Below are positions 23,551 through 35,455 of a DNA stretch of 64,000 nucleotides, piece after piece (the stretch's first letter is position 1; each line of letters opens with the position of its first letter). A model generated the notes under the pieces. It did no database searches. It was not told where the DNA came from and saw only the letters and a list, made by a program, of their open reading frames with translations. Location: positions 32,389,280-32,453,279 of the forward strand of contig CM060118.1 of assembly GCA_030522415.1 (NCBI GenBank). Reading direction: 5' to 3'. Made by a program: the position numbers and the translations under genes. Origin of the DNA: Channallabes apus. Lineage: Eukaryota > Chordata > Actinopteri > Siluriformes > Clariidae.

Positions 23551-23896
23551 ATAATAACAATTATTGATACACATGTATATGACAGGATATCAAAACAAAA
23601 GACTGACCCTACTTATGCAGTGCTATTAGAGGTCATCTCAGCTTATATCATAAACATCACATTTATGATTAATGACTAACCACTGGGACACAATACTGTA
23701 TGTATATGTATATACAGTATACAGTCTGCTCACTGCTCACAACTGATTTATGGCCTACATACTGTATGTCAGAGGAAATAAATAAGATAGGTTGAGGTTG
23801 ATCTGCTAATTAAAGAAATTGCCAATCCAAGCAGGATGCTGATATTGAGGTAATCAGGAAAGATTTCAGTGCTACTGTATATTGATTTGATTTATT

Positions 23897-24277
23897 CATT
23901 CATTCATTCATTCATTTTCTATACCGCTTAATCCTGTGTTCAGGGTCGCGGGGGACCTGGAGCCTATCCCAGGAGACTTCGGGCACTAGGCGGGGTACAC
24001 CCTGGACAGGGTGCCAATCCATCGCAGGGCACACACACATACACACACTCACACACCCAATCACACACTACGGGCAATTTAGGAACGCCAATTAGCCTAA
24101 TCTGCATGTCTTTGGACTGTGGGAGGAAACCGGAGTACCCGGAGGAAACCCACCAAGCACGGGGAGAACATGCAAACTCCATGCACACAGGGACGGGAAT
24201 CGAGCCTGGCCTGGGAATCGAACCCAGACCCTGGAGGTGCAAGGCGACAGTGCTAACCACTACACCACCGTGCCGCC
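23897..24277 (-). mobile_element. Full-length DANA/Mermaid SINE
   Basis: The SINE is in reverse orientation with a (CATT)n tail at the left and the tRNA-like head GGCGGCACGGTGGTGTAGTG at the right on the minus strand. It is flanked by a perfect 14-bp duplication TGATTTGATTTATT (23883-23896 and 24278-24291), so this is a fairly recent insertion. Confidence 0.93.
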
Positions 24278-24291
24278 TGATTTGATTTATT

Positions 24292-26049
24292 TCAAGCAAA
24301 AATCATAAAAACTTCAGTTCATCATGTTTTGAAACCTTGAACATTGTTTTAAAGATTGAAACAAACCAATTCAAGAGAAAAGCAATTATATCGGAAAAAC
24401 TATTGCTACCAGTAGAGAAAACATTTGAATAGGGAGTTAAATCTTGAAATGCAGGAAAGTTGGATACCTAGTGTGTTTTAGAAAGCTCTGGTGGCCTGCC
24501 ATGGTCTTGAGAGTAGGCAGAATTCATGTTACACAGTAAACTCCTACAGTGTTTACAGATGTCCAGCCAGATAAAAATAAATGTGTGATTTTACCTCTGC
24601 ATGGATAAGGACTATAAAACTTGCTGCAGTCTTACACCTACAGTACCAGTGTAAATAGATTAAAGTGCCCCTACATCATCAAGCTGTGCTACCAATGTGT
24701 GTGTGTGTCCTTCAGTTTTGTCACTGGCCACTTTAGTACAAATTCTATATTAATGCTGTATTTGAGGCAAAGTTACAGTTTCCCCACATGAAAGTAGTCA
24801 AATGCACCAAAACAGCATTACAGAATGATATAATCGTGGCCATCAAGGAAGGCTATGGCCTTGAAATTTCATTTCAAATTGCTGTTTGGTGCATTATAAA
24901 ATGAGTAAACTGCGGTGTGTAAAAATGTGCTGTGGCATTCTGAGGACTATTCACAAGTGGTATGAAGGAGCATCATTTCTGCCAAAAAAACATCTCTCTC
25001 CCCCCACACCACCCCACCAGCTACTGTAGGTCTGTTCACACTTGATCTGTTCACATGAGTGGGTTCAAGGATTCATACTGTTGAACAAAACTTAATCTGC
25101 ATATCCAAAACATGGTTGACATGGTTTTTCTCCATACGCTGATGAATCAAGATTCATTAGATGAGCTGACATTTTCCTATCAAAATGTTTCATCTGCCCA
25201 CCGCAGCCTCAAATCTGCAGAACTGCTGTTCATTAGATGTTTGTGGTTTTATTATTAGTGTGTGAATTCTAGGTTCTGTTCCATGTGAAAATCCCTGGAG
25301 ATCAACATTCAAACCAGCCCACCTGGTAGCAACACTCCTTCCTCATCATCATGTGTTTGATGTGAACATTGCATAATTACATAAATGAGCAGGGGTACAG
25401 CTTTACTGCAGTTTTACCATTGTTTATATATAAAGGGGCTCACTTCGTCAGGATTTCAGTGCTGTCTGCCGGCACTGGACGACTTTTGTGACAGCTATTG
25501 CAAGGCATAAATAAATTGTTGGATATTTTGGCATGTATTTGTGTTTGAAGTAATTTTTCAAGTTTATAAAATATTAGGACATGTTTTTTCTCCATGCACT
25601 GATGGCAAGAATGTATAAGCTATCCAGCTGTAGACACGACAGTTACTCATAACAGCAGACATCATGGTCCTATTTATTTAAAAGGGTTAGATGGCAGCAA
25701 GTGCAGCTGCTGAATTAGTGTAATGCGTGAGCAGATTGGTTTGGGTTTTAATAGCTCAGTGAGACAGACTCTGAGGCAATGGAAAAATGTCAACGCGGCT
25801 TGTTTATGTATACCACTTTGGAAGTTATTACTCAGAGAGTATGATTTAGCTGAATAATAGACACAAATAAGTTATGATACCATAATGCTTGTTTTGAATA
25901 ATAGTGAGCTTACATTGGGGTGGGCAGCTAGATATACAGTAGTCTTGCAACTTATACAGTAAACAAAGCATGGTTTATTCCAAAGGTATAAGAACAGATT
26001 TTTTCTGTCGAATTGAGTTAACATTGCTGATAATATTTTAAACAGGACT
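24292..26049. other. No gene seen; one probable old repeat
   Basis: Most of this stretch looks unique. Around 25230-25440 the sequence CTGGAGATCAACATTCAAAC followed by CAGCCCACCTGGTAGCAACA resembles a dispersed fish repeat of uncertain class. No coding frame is supported. Confidence 0.4.
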
Positions 26050-26060
26050 AAAAAGTACTT

Positions 26061-26410
26061 GGCGGCACGGTGGTGTAGTGGTTCGCACTGTCGCCTTGAA
26101 CCGCCAGGGTCCGGGTTCGATTCCCGTCTCTGTGTGCATGGAGTTTGCATGTTCTCCCCGTGCTTGGTGGGTTTCCTCCGGGTACTCCGGTTTCCTCCCA
26201 CAGTCCCAAAGATATGTAGGTTAGGTTAATTGACATTCCAAATTGTCCGTAGTGTGTGAATGAGTGTGAGTATGTGTGTGTGCCCTGCGATGGATTGGCA
26301 CCCTGTCCAGGGTGTACCCCGCCTTGTGCCCTAAGTTTCCTGGGATAGGCTCCAGGCCCCCGCGACCCTGTATATAAGGATAAAGCGGTACAGAGAATGA
26401 ATGAATGAAT
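26061..26410 (+). mobile_element. Full-length DANA/Mermaid SINE
   Basis: The polymerase III A box TGGTGTAGTGG is at 26071-26081 and the B box GGTTCGATTCC at 26114-26124. The conserved body and an (ATGA)n tail follow. A perfect 11-bp duplication AAAAAGTACTT (26050-26060 and 26411-26421) flanks the element. Confidence 0.94.
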
Positions 26411-26647
26411 AAAAAGTACTTTTTACACAAAAAGATTGACAGCAACAGGATTGGACATTAATGAAATGGATGGCCAAAAGTATTTTAGCCTCTTTCATTA
26501 CTTTGGTAGCTTAGTAGTCTCTGCAATTAAACAAGGACATACTGCAATCATACAGAATATGATGAGTTCAAAGGACATGCCAAAAAATGTAAATTATATT
26601 ATTGTTATGTCCATAAAACACAACCTAAATGCATAGGAGTTAAATAA

Positions 26648-26839
26648 CTACCTTAACAGTTGCCCCTGTTCGAGAGGATTGAGAAAGGAGCCAGAAGAAT
26701 GTGCAGAGACCAAGTGGGCTGGATCACCAATCACTTTGATGTGCTCACCAATCTGCGCTTTTATAATGACATTGCCATCCACAGCTAGGACACGTGGAAT
26801 TGTTGAATCCTTGCCATGTGGGCGTATTTCAGTCGTCAT
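26648..26839 (-). other. Unidentified 63-codon ORF with protein-like composition
   Basis: The minus-strand frame reads from MTTEIRPHGKDSTIPRVLAV through NVIIKAQIGEHIKVIGDPAH. Its balanced composition and lack of low complexity look like a real protein fragment. I do not recognise the family. It could be a processed gene scrap or part of a transposon protein. There is no evident start context, splice site or neighbouring continuation. Confidence 0.25.
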
Positions 26840-27244
26840 ATGGTGTAAACGACAGCGTAAATGCTTTTTATTTATGCACTTTTACATGGTCATTAGCTGA
26901 GCGGTAAGTCTATTTAAAATGTAAAAATGCTGTTTTTTTTTATTTACAGAAAGTAGCAATTAAAAAGATGTAAAATGGAAACTACTGAAGTAAAATAAAG
27001 ATACCCACCTAAACAAACAAACAAATAAATAAATAAAAAGCACAGAAATGGAGTAGTTGTACTAAGTTAATTGCAACCTATGGCAGCTCCCTAACCGGCA
27101 AAATTTCATACTGTAGGTAAATCTTCTCACTAACATGTTTTTGAAGGTGGGACTAAACCAAAGAACCTAGTGGAAACCTGTACACATGGAGAATATACTG
27201 TACAAAACCTAGCACAGATATTAACCTAAGCTTACCACGGAAAC

Positions 27245-27465
27245 ATTCATTTCTATCATCATTTTCTATACCGCTTAATCCTGTGTTCAGGGTCGCGGGG
27301 GACCTGGAGCCTATCCCAGGGGACTTCGGGCACTAGGCGGGGTACACCCTGGACACTACGGGCAATTTAGGAACGCCAATTAGCCTAACCTGCATATCTT
27401 TGGACTGTGGGAGGAAACCGGAGTACCCGGAGGAAACCCACCAAGCACGGGGAGACCACGGAAAC
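27245..27465 (-). mobile_element. DANA/Mermaid SINE, internally deleted
   Basis: A reverse-oriented 3' two-thirds of the SINE. Between CACCCTGGACA and CTACGGGCAATTTAGG about 80 bp of the usual body are missing (deletion near 27354). The head is lost after CAAGCACGGGGAGACC. Confidence 0.85.
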
Positions 27466-29550
27466 AAGGAGCATAAATCAATGTGCCACCATGCTGATTC
27501 TGATGTTATTAATTTTATAGGATTTTACTGAATATATAACTAGAATAATTTCTAGGAACGATCTTTTATATTGTAGGTAACTAAACAAAGTGTATTGTGT
27601 ACTATTCACACTGATAACATGAAGCAGGCTAAAGGCACCCTACAGATGTATGCAGTACATCTGTTGAAAATCTGTTTATAGTATAACCATCAAATAAATG
27701 ATTCAGACGGTTGAAAAATGAAAGACTGGCAGCATTCATCAGAGGCTGGGCATTGTGTTTAATGAATCAGTGTGGCAGTCTTTCCTCTAGGGTCATTAAT
27801 TAGATATGAACACAAACACTGCAGCTCTGCTTATTCTACCAGTTTACAATAGAGCAGCATATCTCCCTTCTGTCTGACTGAAATAACACACTGAAACCTA
27901 TTGTCCATACAATATACAGAAATACCAACAGAATGATCAACACAAACACTTTCTCACTAACATGAAATGAATGGACACAGGGGTAACAATATGATATTTT
28001 TGTAATGTCAATCCACTTTCTATTCATCCAGACGTGACTACATATAGACCATTTAAATGACTTTTTTTTAATTTACTTTTATTGATTGAGTGTGCTCGTA
28101 TGTCAATAGATAGAAATTATGTCTAGGTGAAATGTTTTCTTTTGGCATTTCAACAGATTTACTAAAAATTATATTTCTGAGGTTTGCAAATCCCCTGCAA
28201 GCAAGAAACAATGGTTGGTATTAGTGCTGGTATTGTTGTTGAAAAAGGTTTTCAATGTTTATGAGGAGTACAGGAAGATGCATTTACTCTTTATAATGCC
28301 AACAGGGGGGTCAATCACTAAACCTCTTCCTGCAGTGGTGGCTTGAGAAATAAATGGGAGAGATAAAACAAAAACAGACCAAGAGAGGTTTAAGTGGCTA
28401 ATTTAGAAAGGATAGAATAAATCAACCTTTAAAAGGGCAGCCAGTGCAGTCAAATGGAAATGACGCTCACCCCAGCAACAGGCAATTAATTACTATGCAA
28501 ATTTTAGCCACAATGGGGTACCACATCACCCAGGGCATGAAATAATGACAATTAAATAATAATAATAATTTTATTAATAATAAGTATTAGTAAAATACAA
28601 ACTGTTATCATTTACATTGATATTTAATATGGCATCTGTTTTAATAAGCAATACTCAAAATATAGACAATTAGGCTGGAAGCATAGAGCATGAGGCTAGA
28701 ATAGGAGAGGAGAATTGAGAACTGAGTGGTTACTAAATGATAGAGCTACTGTACTGTAATGTAGAGTGGAACCTGTGAATAACAGATGAAGAATATGTCA
28801 AGGGCTCATAAATCAAGTCAAGCAAGTCATTGGTATAATGTGTCTCAAAATAAACAAGACAAGACCCTGTTAACAGATGGAAATAGTAAAGGTTCAGGCA
28901 TTGAGATGTCATTCAGAGGTTTTATAAAACTTACTGGTGTACTAGGGACTGGATATAGCACAGGCTGTAGTAAATAGGTAGACAGCCAGTAATGTTTTCT
29001 AAAATTGAGCATTAAACTTTAAACCTGATAAATAACCACATCCTTGGCATAATGAATATCCAGAGTTGAAACTAACTTAGTGAGATAATTATTATTCTTA
29101 TTTGTTAACAGTCATTCATAAAAATAGAATAGATTCTCTAGAGGTTGTTCTTTCACACACTAAAAACAGGCCTATAGCATGGCATACTGTACAGTAGGTG
29201 CTGTGCTGTTGTTTGTCTCATTGCGAACCGATTCTGTGTGTATTGAGACACAGATACATTGTTGTAATCCCAACTAAGGACCAATCAGGATGAGTGTGTT
29301 CAAATAAATATAAATATGAAAGCTCAAGTGTCTGGAATTTGGAAATACAGGCTTTCTGCTATGCCCTACATTAACTTACAGTATATGAAAGAGAACGGCG
29401 CATACATCCATTAAGATCATAATTGCAATTTATATGATGTTATTCTTTTCAAGACATGTAACTAATGACCTGGAATGTTATGGAAAATGTATTTTGTTTG
29501 TTAAAATTTTAGCTCACAAAGAAGTTATGCATCCGTCAATGGCTTGACGA
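27466..29550. other. No gene or repeat recognised
   Basis: AT-rich, apparently unique sequence with short simple repeats such as (AATAAT)n near 28557-28580. No coding frame or transposon hallmark is supported. Confidence 0.5.
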
Positions 29551-29559
29551 CTTAATTGA

Positions 29560-29945
29560 GGGCAGCAACATCGATACAGAGTGGATTTGATGGCGAGTTG
29601 ATTGCAGACAACAATGAGTTTATGAATTCAGAAACATAATATGATACTCCTGCTGCCCAGCTAGCAAAAGCTCAGTGGGTGAAAGTCATTCATTTGAACA
29701 TGAGAAGGGGGAGAGGAGGAGGTTTTGGGAAGTTTGCTGGATTCCAGGATGACTGGAAAACAAAGCCATACTGCATCACCCACAGTGTAAGATCCAGTAT
29801 CACTGGAAGCCAGGAGTAAAGATTACCCTGCCTGACAATACAATGGAGTTACATGTGTTTTACAGGCTTTTCACAGATGAGCTGTTGTTGCGATTATGAT
29901 GGACTCATTTATATGTACAGTAGAGCAAAGCAGGAGAAAACTCCC
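29560..29945 (+). pseudogene. piggyBac-like transposase N-terminal fragment (decayed)
   Basis: The + strand reads GVKITLPDNTMELHVFYRLF and then TDELL. This resembles the conserved start of the piggyBac/PGBD transposase domain, where a hydrophobic FF.LFTDEL-type motif precedes the catalytic core. Stops and frame changes are common and the catalytic aspartates are absent. It is an old relic, not obviously part of the piggyBac copy at 57.4-63.5 kb. Confidence 0.5.
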
Positions 29946-30154
29946 ACCAGCAGCATGTGAACACCTGTTATGGTGAAGGAAATTAAAACTACCCTTTGCT
30001 TCGATTACAGCCATGTCATCATTTCAATAAACTTGTGAAAAATTTTCAGTTTAACTTTTTAGTTTTTAATTATTTAAAAAATTTTATTGGTGCAGATGTT
30101 ACATCAAACAAGTAGCTTATTAGAAGTTTTTTTTTTTTTTTTTTTTTTACAATA

Positions 30155-30240
30155 GATTATTACATTTACATTTACATTTAGGCATTTGGCAGACGCTCTT
30201 ATCCAGAGCGACTTACAAAATTTTACAAAACTTACAATAC
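30155..30240 (-). mobile_element. SINE 3'-end fragment
   Basis: ATTTACATTTACATTTAGGC followed by ATTTGGCAGACGCTCTTATC and CAGAGCGACTTAC is the reversed 3' end of the SINE family also seen at 13255-13375. It lies just after a T tract (30126-30149). Confidence 0.6.
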
Positions 30241-30574
30241 ATTATTAAATTATTATTAAATTCTACTGCCAAAGGTTCATTAAATTCTGTCCAGCCAGTT
30301 TTGGTTGATGCTGTGACAAATTCGCCTGGACAGACAGACAGACAGAAAATTTTCTGAGACTGGTTTTGAGTCCTGCAGTGTATGTAATATAAGGATATCA
30401 TTGAAAGAGTTCTGACCAATGTACAGACATTTGTACTTTCATTTACATGCATCATTTGTATATAGATGGAAGGGAAGCTGCATAAAGTCTTTTCAATGGT
30501 GTCAATGTCTGGACTAGTAGGTCATATGGTGGCCAACATATGCTGGAAAATGCCCATGCCATTAGGGAAGAAAT

Positions 30575-32412
30575 CCATTGATGGAAAAACCTGAGCTGCG
30601 TTCCATTCTAGAGATATTCCACAAAGAGATACAGTACTTTTTGGACAAGGTTTTGTCTGTTAGGCAAGCCATCACACAAGCCCCTGTTGCTGTTATATCT
30701 TCACTAGAAGCACAATGTGTGTTGGAGAACTTTGAGACAGTTACTCTCGCAGACCTTATAAAAGCTGTCCATGAATTGAAGGTTACCTCCTGCCCTCTAG
30801 ACGCTGTTCCTGTAAGGATAATGAAGGAAGCTATTGACATCATGGGCCCCAGCCTTGTCTCCTTTATAAACAGTTGTCTTAGTACGGGCACTGTTCCGAC
30901 TGCCCTCAAGCATGTCATTGTTCGATCACTGCTAAAGAAACCAAACCTTGATCCTTCTATACTGTCCAATTTCCGTCCTATATCTCATTTGCCTTTCTTG
31001 GCTAAGCTAATGAAGAAGCTTGTTGTCATCCAGCTTCAGTCTTATCTCCAACTGCATGCCATTGCCGATAAATTTCAGTCTGGTTTCAGGTCTCGGCATA
31101 GCACGGAGTCTGCACTACTTAGGGTCCATAATGAAATTCTTGGAGCCCTAGACAGTAAAAATTCTGTTGTTTTGGTGTTATTAGATCTAACTGCTGAATT
31201 TGATACCGCAGATCATGCCGTCCTTATTTCTCGACTTCAAAAACACTATCGGACTGCAGGGCACGGTTATCAAATGGTTCTCATCATACCTCACAAACAG
31301 AACTTTTTCAGTTATGTTAACTGACCTCTCCTCTTCAGTGGCTCCTTTGTCATCGGGTGTCCCTCAGGGATCCATTCTTGGTCCTATATTGTTCTCACTC
31401 TATATGCTGCCATTAGGTCAACTCATCTCTAATCACAATGTCCGTTTTCACTTTTATGCAGATGATCTTCAGATCTACCTTCCAGTGGTTCTGAGTAACT
31501 GCTCTGCACTGGACTCTCTTTATAACTGTATTTTTAACATCAGAAAATGGCTCTCTCATAACTTCCTGCACCTGAATGAAGAAAAGACAGAGTACATTCT
31601 GTTCACTCCAGACTCATTCAACAGCTCTCCCAGTTTTGGTCCTTTAACACCTCGGTTTGTTCCGGTAGTGCGCAACCTGGGTGTTATTTTTGACAGTGGT
31701 ATGCTTTTTGAAAAGCAGATAAGTGCAGTTGTGAAGGCAAGCTTTTACCAGCTAAGGCTCCTCAGTAAGGTCAAATCATTTCTGTCCCGAGCTGATTTTG
31801 AAAAAGCTGTCCATGCCTTCATCAGCTCGCGGATTGACTACTGTAATGCCCTCTACTCTGGACTTAATAAATCACTGCTTAATTGGCTTCAACTGGTACA
31901 AAATGCTGCAGCACGTCTCCTCTCCAATACCTCTAAACGCTCTCATATCAGTCCAGTCCTCCGCTCACTCCACTGGCTCCCAGTGCGGTTTAGGGTAGAG
32001 TTTAAGATTCTGGTGTTTGTATTTAAGGCCATCAATGGTCTGGCTCCTGTCTATCTCGCGGAGTTGGTAATGATTCACCACCCAACCAGAACTCTGCGCT
32101 CTTCAGAATATACCACGTTGGTCATACCCAAGTTCAATTATAAAAAGTTTGGAGGCCGGTCATTTGCCGTCCAGGGCCCAAAATTGTGGAACGCACTACC
32201 GGGACAGCTTCGAAACATTACTGAGTTGTGTGTTTTTAAATCACAGTTGAAGACACATCTTTTTAGACTAGCTTTTGATATATAGCCATTGATTTGATAA
32301 TTGTTTTTATGCTGTTTATTGTGTCTTTGCTTTTATACTGGAAAACGCCCTGGGCATCTTTAGGTTGTTGTAGGGCGCTATACAAATAAAATTTGATTGA
32401 TTGATTGATTGA
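30575..32412 (+). mobile_element. L2/CR1-type LINE, 5'-truncated
   Basis: A non-LTR retrotransposon fragment with a reverse transcriptase and a 3' UTR. The UTR ends GGGCGCTATACAAATAAAAT followed by a (TTGA)n tail to about 32412. The tail and the C-terminal motif AVQGPKLWNALP are typical of L2/CR1-type elements. The endonuclease and first ORF are missing. Confidence 0.85.
30578..32285 (+). pseudogene. LINE reverse transcriptase with one frameshift
   Basis: The protein would copy the LINE RNA at a nicked target. Frame one (30578-31324) carries the fingers and first catalytic block (FRPISHLPF, then LLDLTAEFD). Frame two (31200-32285) carries SSGVPQGSILGPILFSLYML, the catalytic FYADD at 31455-31466, and the C-terminal segment ending in LKTHLFRLAFDI. 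The frames cross around 31236-31250, near a run of five A (CTTCAAAAACACTATC), so one indel separates them. The reading frame begins inside the RT, consistent with 5' truncation. Confidence 0.88.
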
Positions 32413-32557
32413 TTCTGAAGTGTACTTCACAGGGTGCTCCCTACTCCCTGCTCCGTTTGCAGGGAATGTCGGTGAAGGGCACTTTCCACAACAAAACTCA
32501 ACCATTCGGAACACCCTGCAAAGTCACCAGCGCAGACGTCACTTTCTCAGTGTGTTA

Positions 32558-32798
32558 CAGTGGAACCTTGGATTACGAGCATAATTCGTTCCGGAAGCAA
32601 ATGAAATCTCAGATTATTCGTTCCACAACCCAAAATTATAAAGTAAAAATAAAACAAATTAACCTGCACTTTACCTTCTAAAAGGCCAAAATAAATCCAG
32701 ACAGATAAGAGATTCCATTATTGTTCGTGCTGTGTATGTGTGTGTGTGTGTTAGAGAGGTTAAAGATCCATTTTCTCTCTCTCTCTCAGCCTGCACTG

Positions 32799-32844
<46 letters not shown>

Positions 32845-32935
32845 TCATTAGGCCCCTCCCTTCTCCTCTCGCCTTCACACACACACACTCTAATGGAAAC
32901 AAGGCTCTGTCGCTATTCTTTTCAAAGTTAAGCCT
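32558..32935. mobile_element. Tigger-like element, one end only
   Basis: It starts CAGTGGAACCTTGGATTACG after TA (32556-32557) and follows the left part of the 45901 copy (AATTCGTTCCGGAAGC, AAAATAAAACAAATTAACCT), with a (GT)n tract at 32805-32840. The right end is missing; at about 32935 it meets another fish repeat (ATTTGTCACATATACATTAC). Confidence 0.75.
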
Positions 32936-33049
32936 TTATTTGTCACATATACATTACAGCACAGTGAAATTCCGTCTCATCCTTCAGTGAGGTCCGCAGC
33001 ACATCACCCACAACAAGAATCGTTGTATATGGACCGCTTCCCACATTTT

Positions 33050-33257
33050 AGCGAGGAATCGAGAGGTTCAGTAGATTGTTTGCTTTTAATGAATGGCTAC
33101 AATCTTGGCGCCAACAACAGAGATTAACCTTCGTTGATAATTGGAATGTTTTCTGGGAGCGTCCTAGGCTCTACCACACCGATGGCCTGCACCCTAGTAG
33201 AGCTGAAGCAGCAGTCCTTTCGGACAACATCTCCAGGACACTACGAACCATCTGACT
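33050..33257 (+). pseudogene. LINE ORF1, C-terminal esterase-like end
   Basis: The frame reads RGIERFSRLFAFNEWLQSWR and ends with TDGLHPSRAEAAVLSDNISR then TLRTI and TGA (33252-33254). The DGLHPS block matches the terminal Asp-X-X-His motif of the SGNH-type esterase found in ORF1 of CR1/L2 LINEs. An in-frame TAG just upstream of RGIERF (near 33050) and the absence of the N-terminal part show that it is dead. Confidence 0.65.
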
Positions 33258-33389
33258 GGCGGTAAGTCATACCTTAGATTCCTAATACCTTAGATAGATA
33301 TTAGCCACATTACAACTCACCATACTGATAGACGCACACACATAGCTTGTCCTATAAAAACCTAAAGCACCTATTATTAATGAAATGAT

Positions 33390-34831
33390 CTCAGATTAGG
33401 CAGACGCACTCTGCCTCACCGAAACCTGGCTTAAACAAAATGAAAACATTGGTCTGAATGAGTCTACTCCGTCAGGATATTTCTATAAGCACGAGCCCCG
33501 TCTAACTGGTCGCGGTGGTGGTGTCGCCACTATCTACAATGATGTACTCACTGTTACTCAGAAAATAAGGCCCAGGTTTAACTCATTTGAAGTGCTTATC
33601 ATTAATGTTGCACTCAGAGAGATACATAATAAACCCTTACTATATTTTACCCTGGCTACCGTTTACAGACCCCTGGGGCCATATGTCGATTTTCTTAAAG
33701 AATTTGGACATCTGCTATCAGACTTATTGGTTAACTATGACAAAGTGTTGATAGTAGGAGACTTTAACATTCATGTAGATCAGGGGTGGGCAATTATTTT
33801 TCTCCAGGGGCCAAATGAGAAGCAGAAAATATTGTATAGGGCCGGGCCAAAAGTTTGAATTCTACCCTGTTATTAATTTAATTTCTACATTGAAATAAGT
33901 AAATGTCATTGTTTACAGAAGCTGGTAAGAGTATGTGTTATTGTTATATAATGAGAGAGTGAGGTTGTTTTCCAAAAACTGAATTTATTCTGTGAAATTA
34001 TGCAAAACAACGGTAAGTGTGCAACATTTGTAACTCTTTTTCAGTCACATTAACACCACAATGCTTTCTGTTTTTAACTTTCTTCATTTTCTATTAAGAT
34101 ACCACAATGTCTTTGTATGCCAATAATAATGTAACATAACTCACAACATTTTTGTCCAACTGCCAAAAAGTACAGAAAAAAATCAAAGTAAACATGTTTC
34201 AGTGTTTTTTTCTTGCTCATTGAGATAAATCTAGCCTCTGTTGAGCATTAACAATGTATCAAAGTCAGGTTGAATGTTTTAGGTGGAGACGTGTAGCACA
34301 TCTGTCATTTATTCAAAATTTTTAAAGTAGGTTTTATTTTCTTAATTCCAAGCAACCTTTCGCAGGCCAGTCAGAATCGGGCAAATGCAGCCCGCGGGGC
34401 TTAAAATGCCCGGGTCTGATGTAGATGATGCTAACGACGCTTTAGCACTCGCATTTATGGATTTACTAAAATCCTTTGGGGTTAAACAAAATAGAAATAG
34501 AGCAACTCACCGCTTTAATCATACGCTAGATTTAATTATATCCCATGGTATAGATGTCTCTAATATAGAGATCTTACCTCAAAGTGATGGTATCACAGAT
34601 CATCACCTCCTGACATATACTCTACCCATAGAACAGATTAGCTGTGTCTCCCCACGTTATCAATCTGTTAAAAATATAAATCCGACTACTAAAGACAGAT
34701 TCACGAGTAATCTGCCGGATCTGTCCCAATTTCTTATTAGACCCCTAAATGCAGATGATCTAGATGAAGTGACTAGCAGCATGGGCACTATTTTTATCAG
34801 TACATTTGACACTGTTGATCCCATCAGATAA
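33390..34831 (+). pseudogene. LINE ORF2 endonuclease domain, split by a hAT
   Basis: The part before the hAT contains LCLTETWLKQNE, GRGGGVATIYND and VLIVGDFNIHVD (33592-33780). After the hAT the same frame resumes with DLLKSFGVKQNRNRATH, HTLDLIISHGID and ITDHHLLTYTL (34427-34831). TETWL, GDFN and the (S/T)DH motif are the signature blocks of the apurinic-endonuclease domain that nicks the target. The frame ends after TVDPIR at 34831, where a run of A suggests a small indel; the linker then continues (LAPWYNS-like) until the next insert. Confidence 0.85.
33781..34418. mobile_element. Non-autonomous hAT (638 bp) in the LINE endonuclease
   Basis: It begins CAGGGGTGGGCAATTATTTT and ends AAATGCCCGGGTCTG, an imperfect TIR. 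A perfect 8-bp duplication ATGTAGAT lies at 33773-33780 and 34419-34426, and the LINE reading frame continues exactly across it when the element and one duplicate are ignored. No coding capacity is seen. Confidence 0.93.
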
Positions 34832-34927
34832 AAAAAAAGTCAGAGATAAAACACTTGCACCGTGGTACAACAGTCATACTTGCGCCCCCTAAAGAGAGCA
34901 ACCCGTAACCTCGAGCGAAAATGGAGG

Positions 34928-35455
34928 CACATCTCCAGACAAGCCATGCTCACCTGCTCCTCCAATCCACACTCCACTCCACTCTTTCCCTTTTGCCGCC
35001 TCAATCTCCGCTTTCTGCACACCTGTTCTCCATCTCAGTTCATCACCTCTGCCTATTTAAACTCATCATCAAGCAACCTTTCTGGGCCGAATTATTGTGT
35101 GCCTTAATGCCCAATTCGCCAGCGATTTCACCTGCCTTGCTACTTGGATCTCGACTCACATTTTGTTTTACGGATCACGGTTTTTGCTTCTCATCTTGGA
35201 TTATTGTTTGTTTGGATTTCTGGATATGACCCCCACTCTCGCATTACGACCACGAATTCAGATCACGGACTCTGTTTGTCTTCTCGGCTTTGACCCACGC
35301 ATACTCACCACCGCGACTCATCTCCACGAAGCAAGCACAGCACCCCTGCTTTGCAACCCGGCCGACGCCCTCCTCATCTTCACAAGGCAATCAGCGCATC
35401 CAACAACACGCACTCTGCATTTGGATCCACCACGCCCGTCTGGACGGTAACAAGT
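34928..35455. mobile_element. Unidentified insert in the LINE
   Basis: Between the LINE linker (ending ERKWR) and its continuation (TVARLTKPKVPTE) lies about 530 bp unrelated to LINEs. It is C-rich on this strand and contains a TATTTAAA box near 35056. The composition resembles an LTR, but the ends lack TG...CA and no target duplication is evident. Some LINE sequence is missing at the junction, so replacement by deletion and insertion is also possible. Confidence 0.45.

Noticed and set aside
23964..24299. A 111-codon minus frame (VSTVALHLQGLGSIPRPGSI) and similar frames at 7220, 13829, 25872, 48424 and 50157
   Set aside because: All are read-through of the DANA/Mermaid SINE; the same peptide recurs at each SINE copy.
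26061..26135. Possible tRNA gene (A and B boxes present)
   Set aside because: The tRNA-like head is part of a SINE with a TSD and body; no cloverleaf with a proper anticodon arm and acceptor stem is evident.
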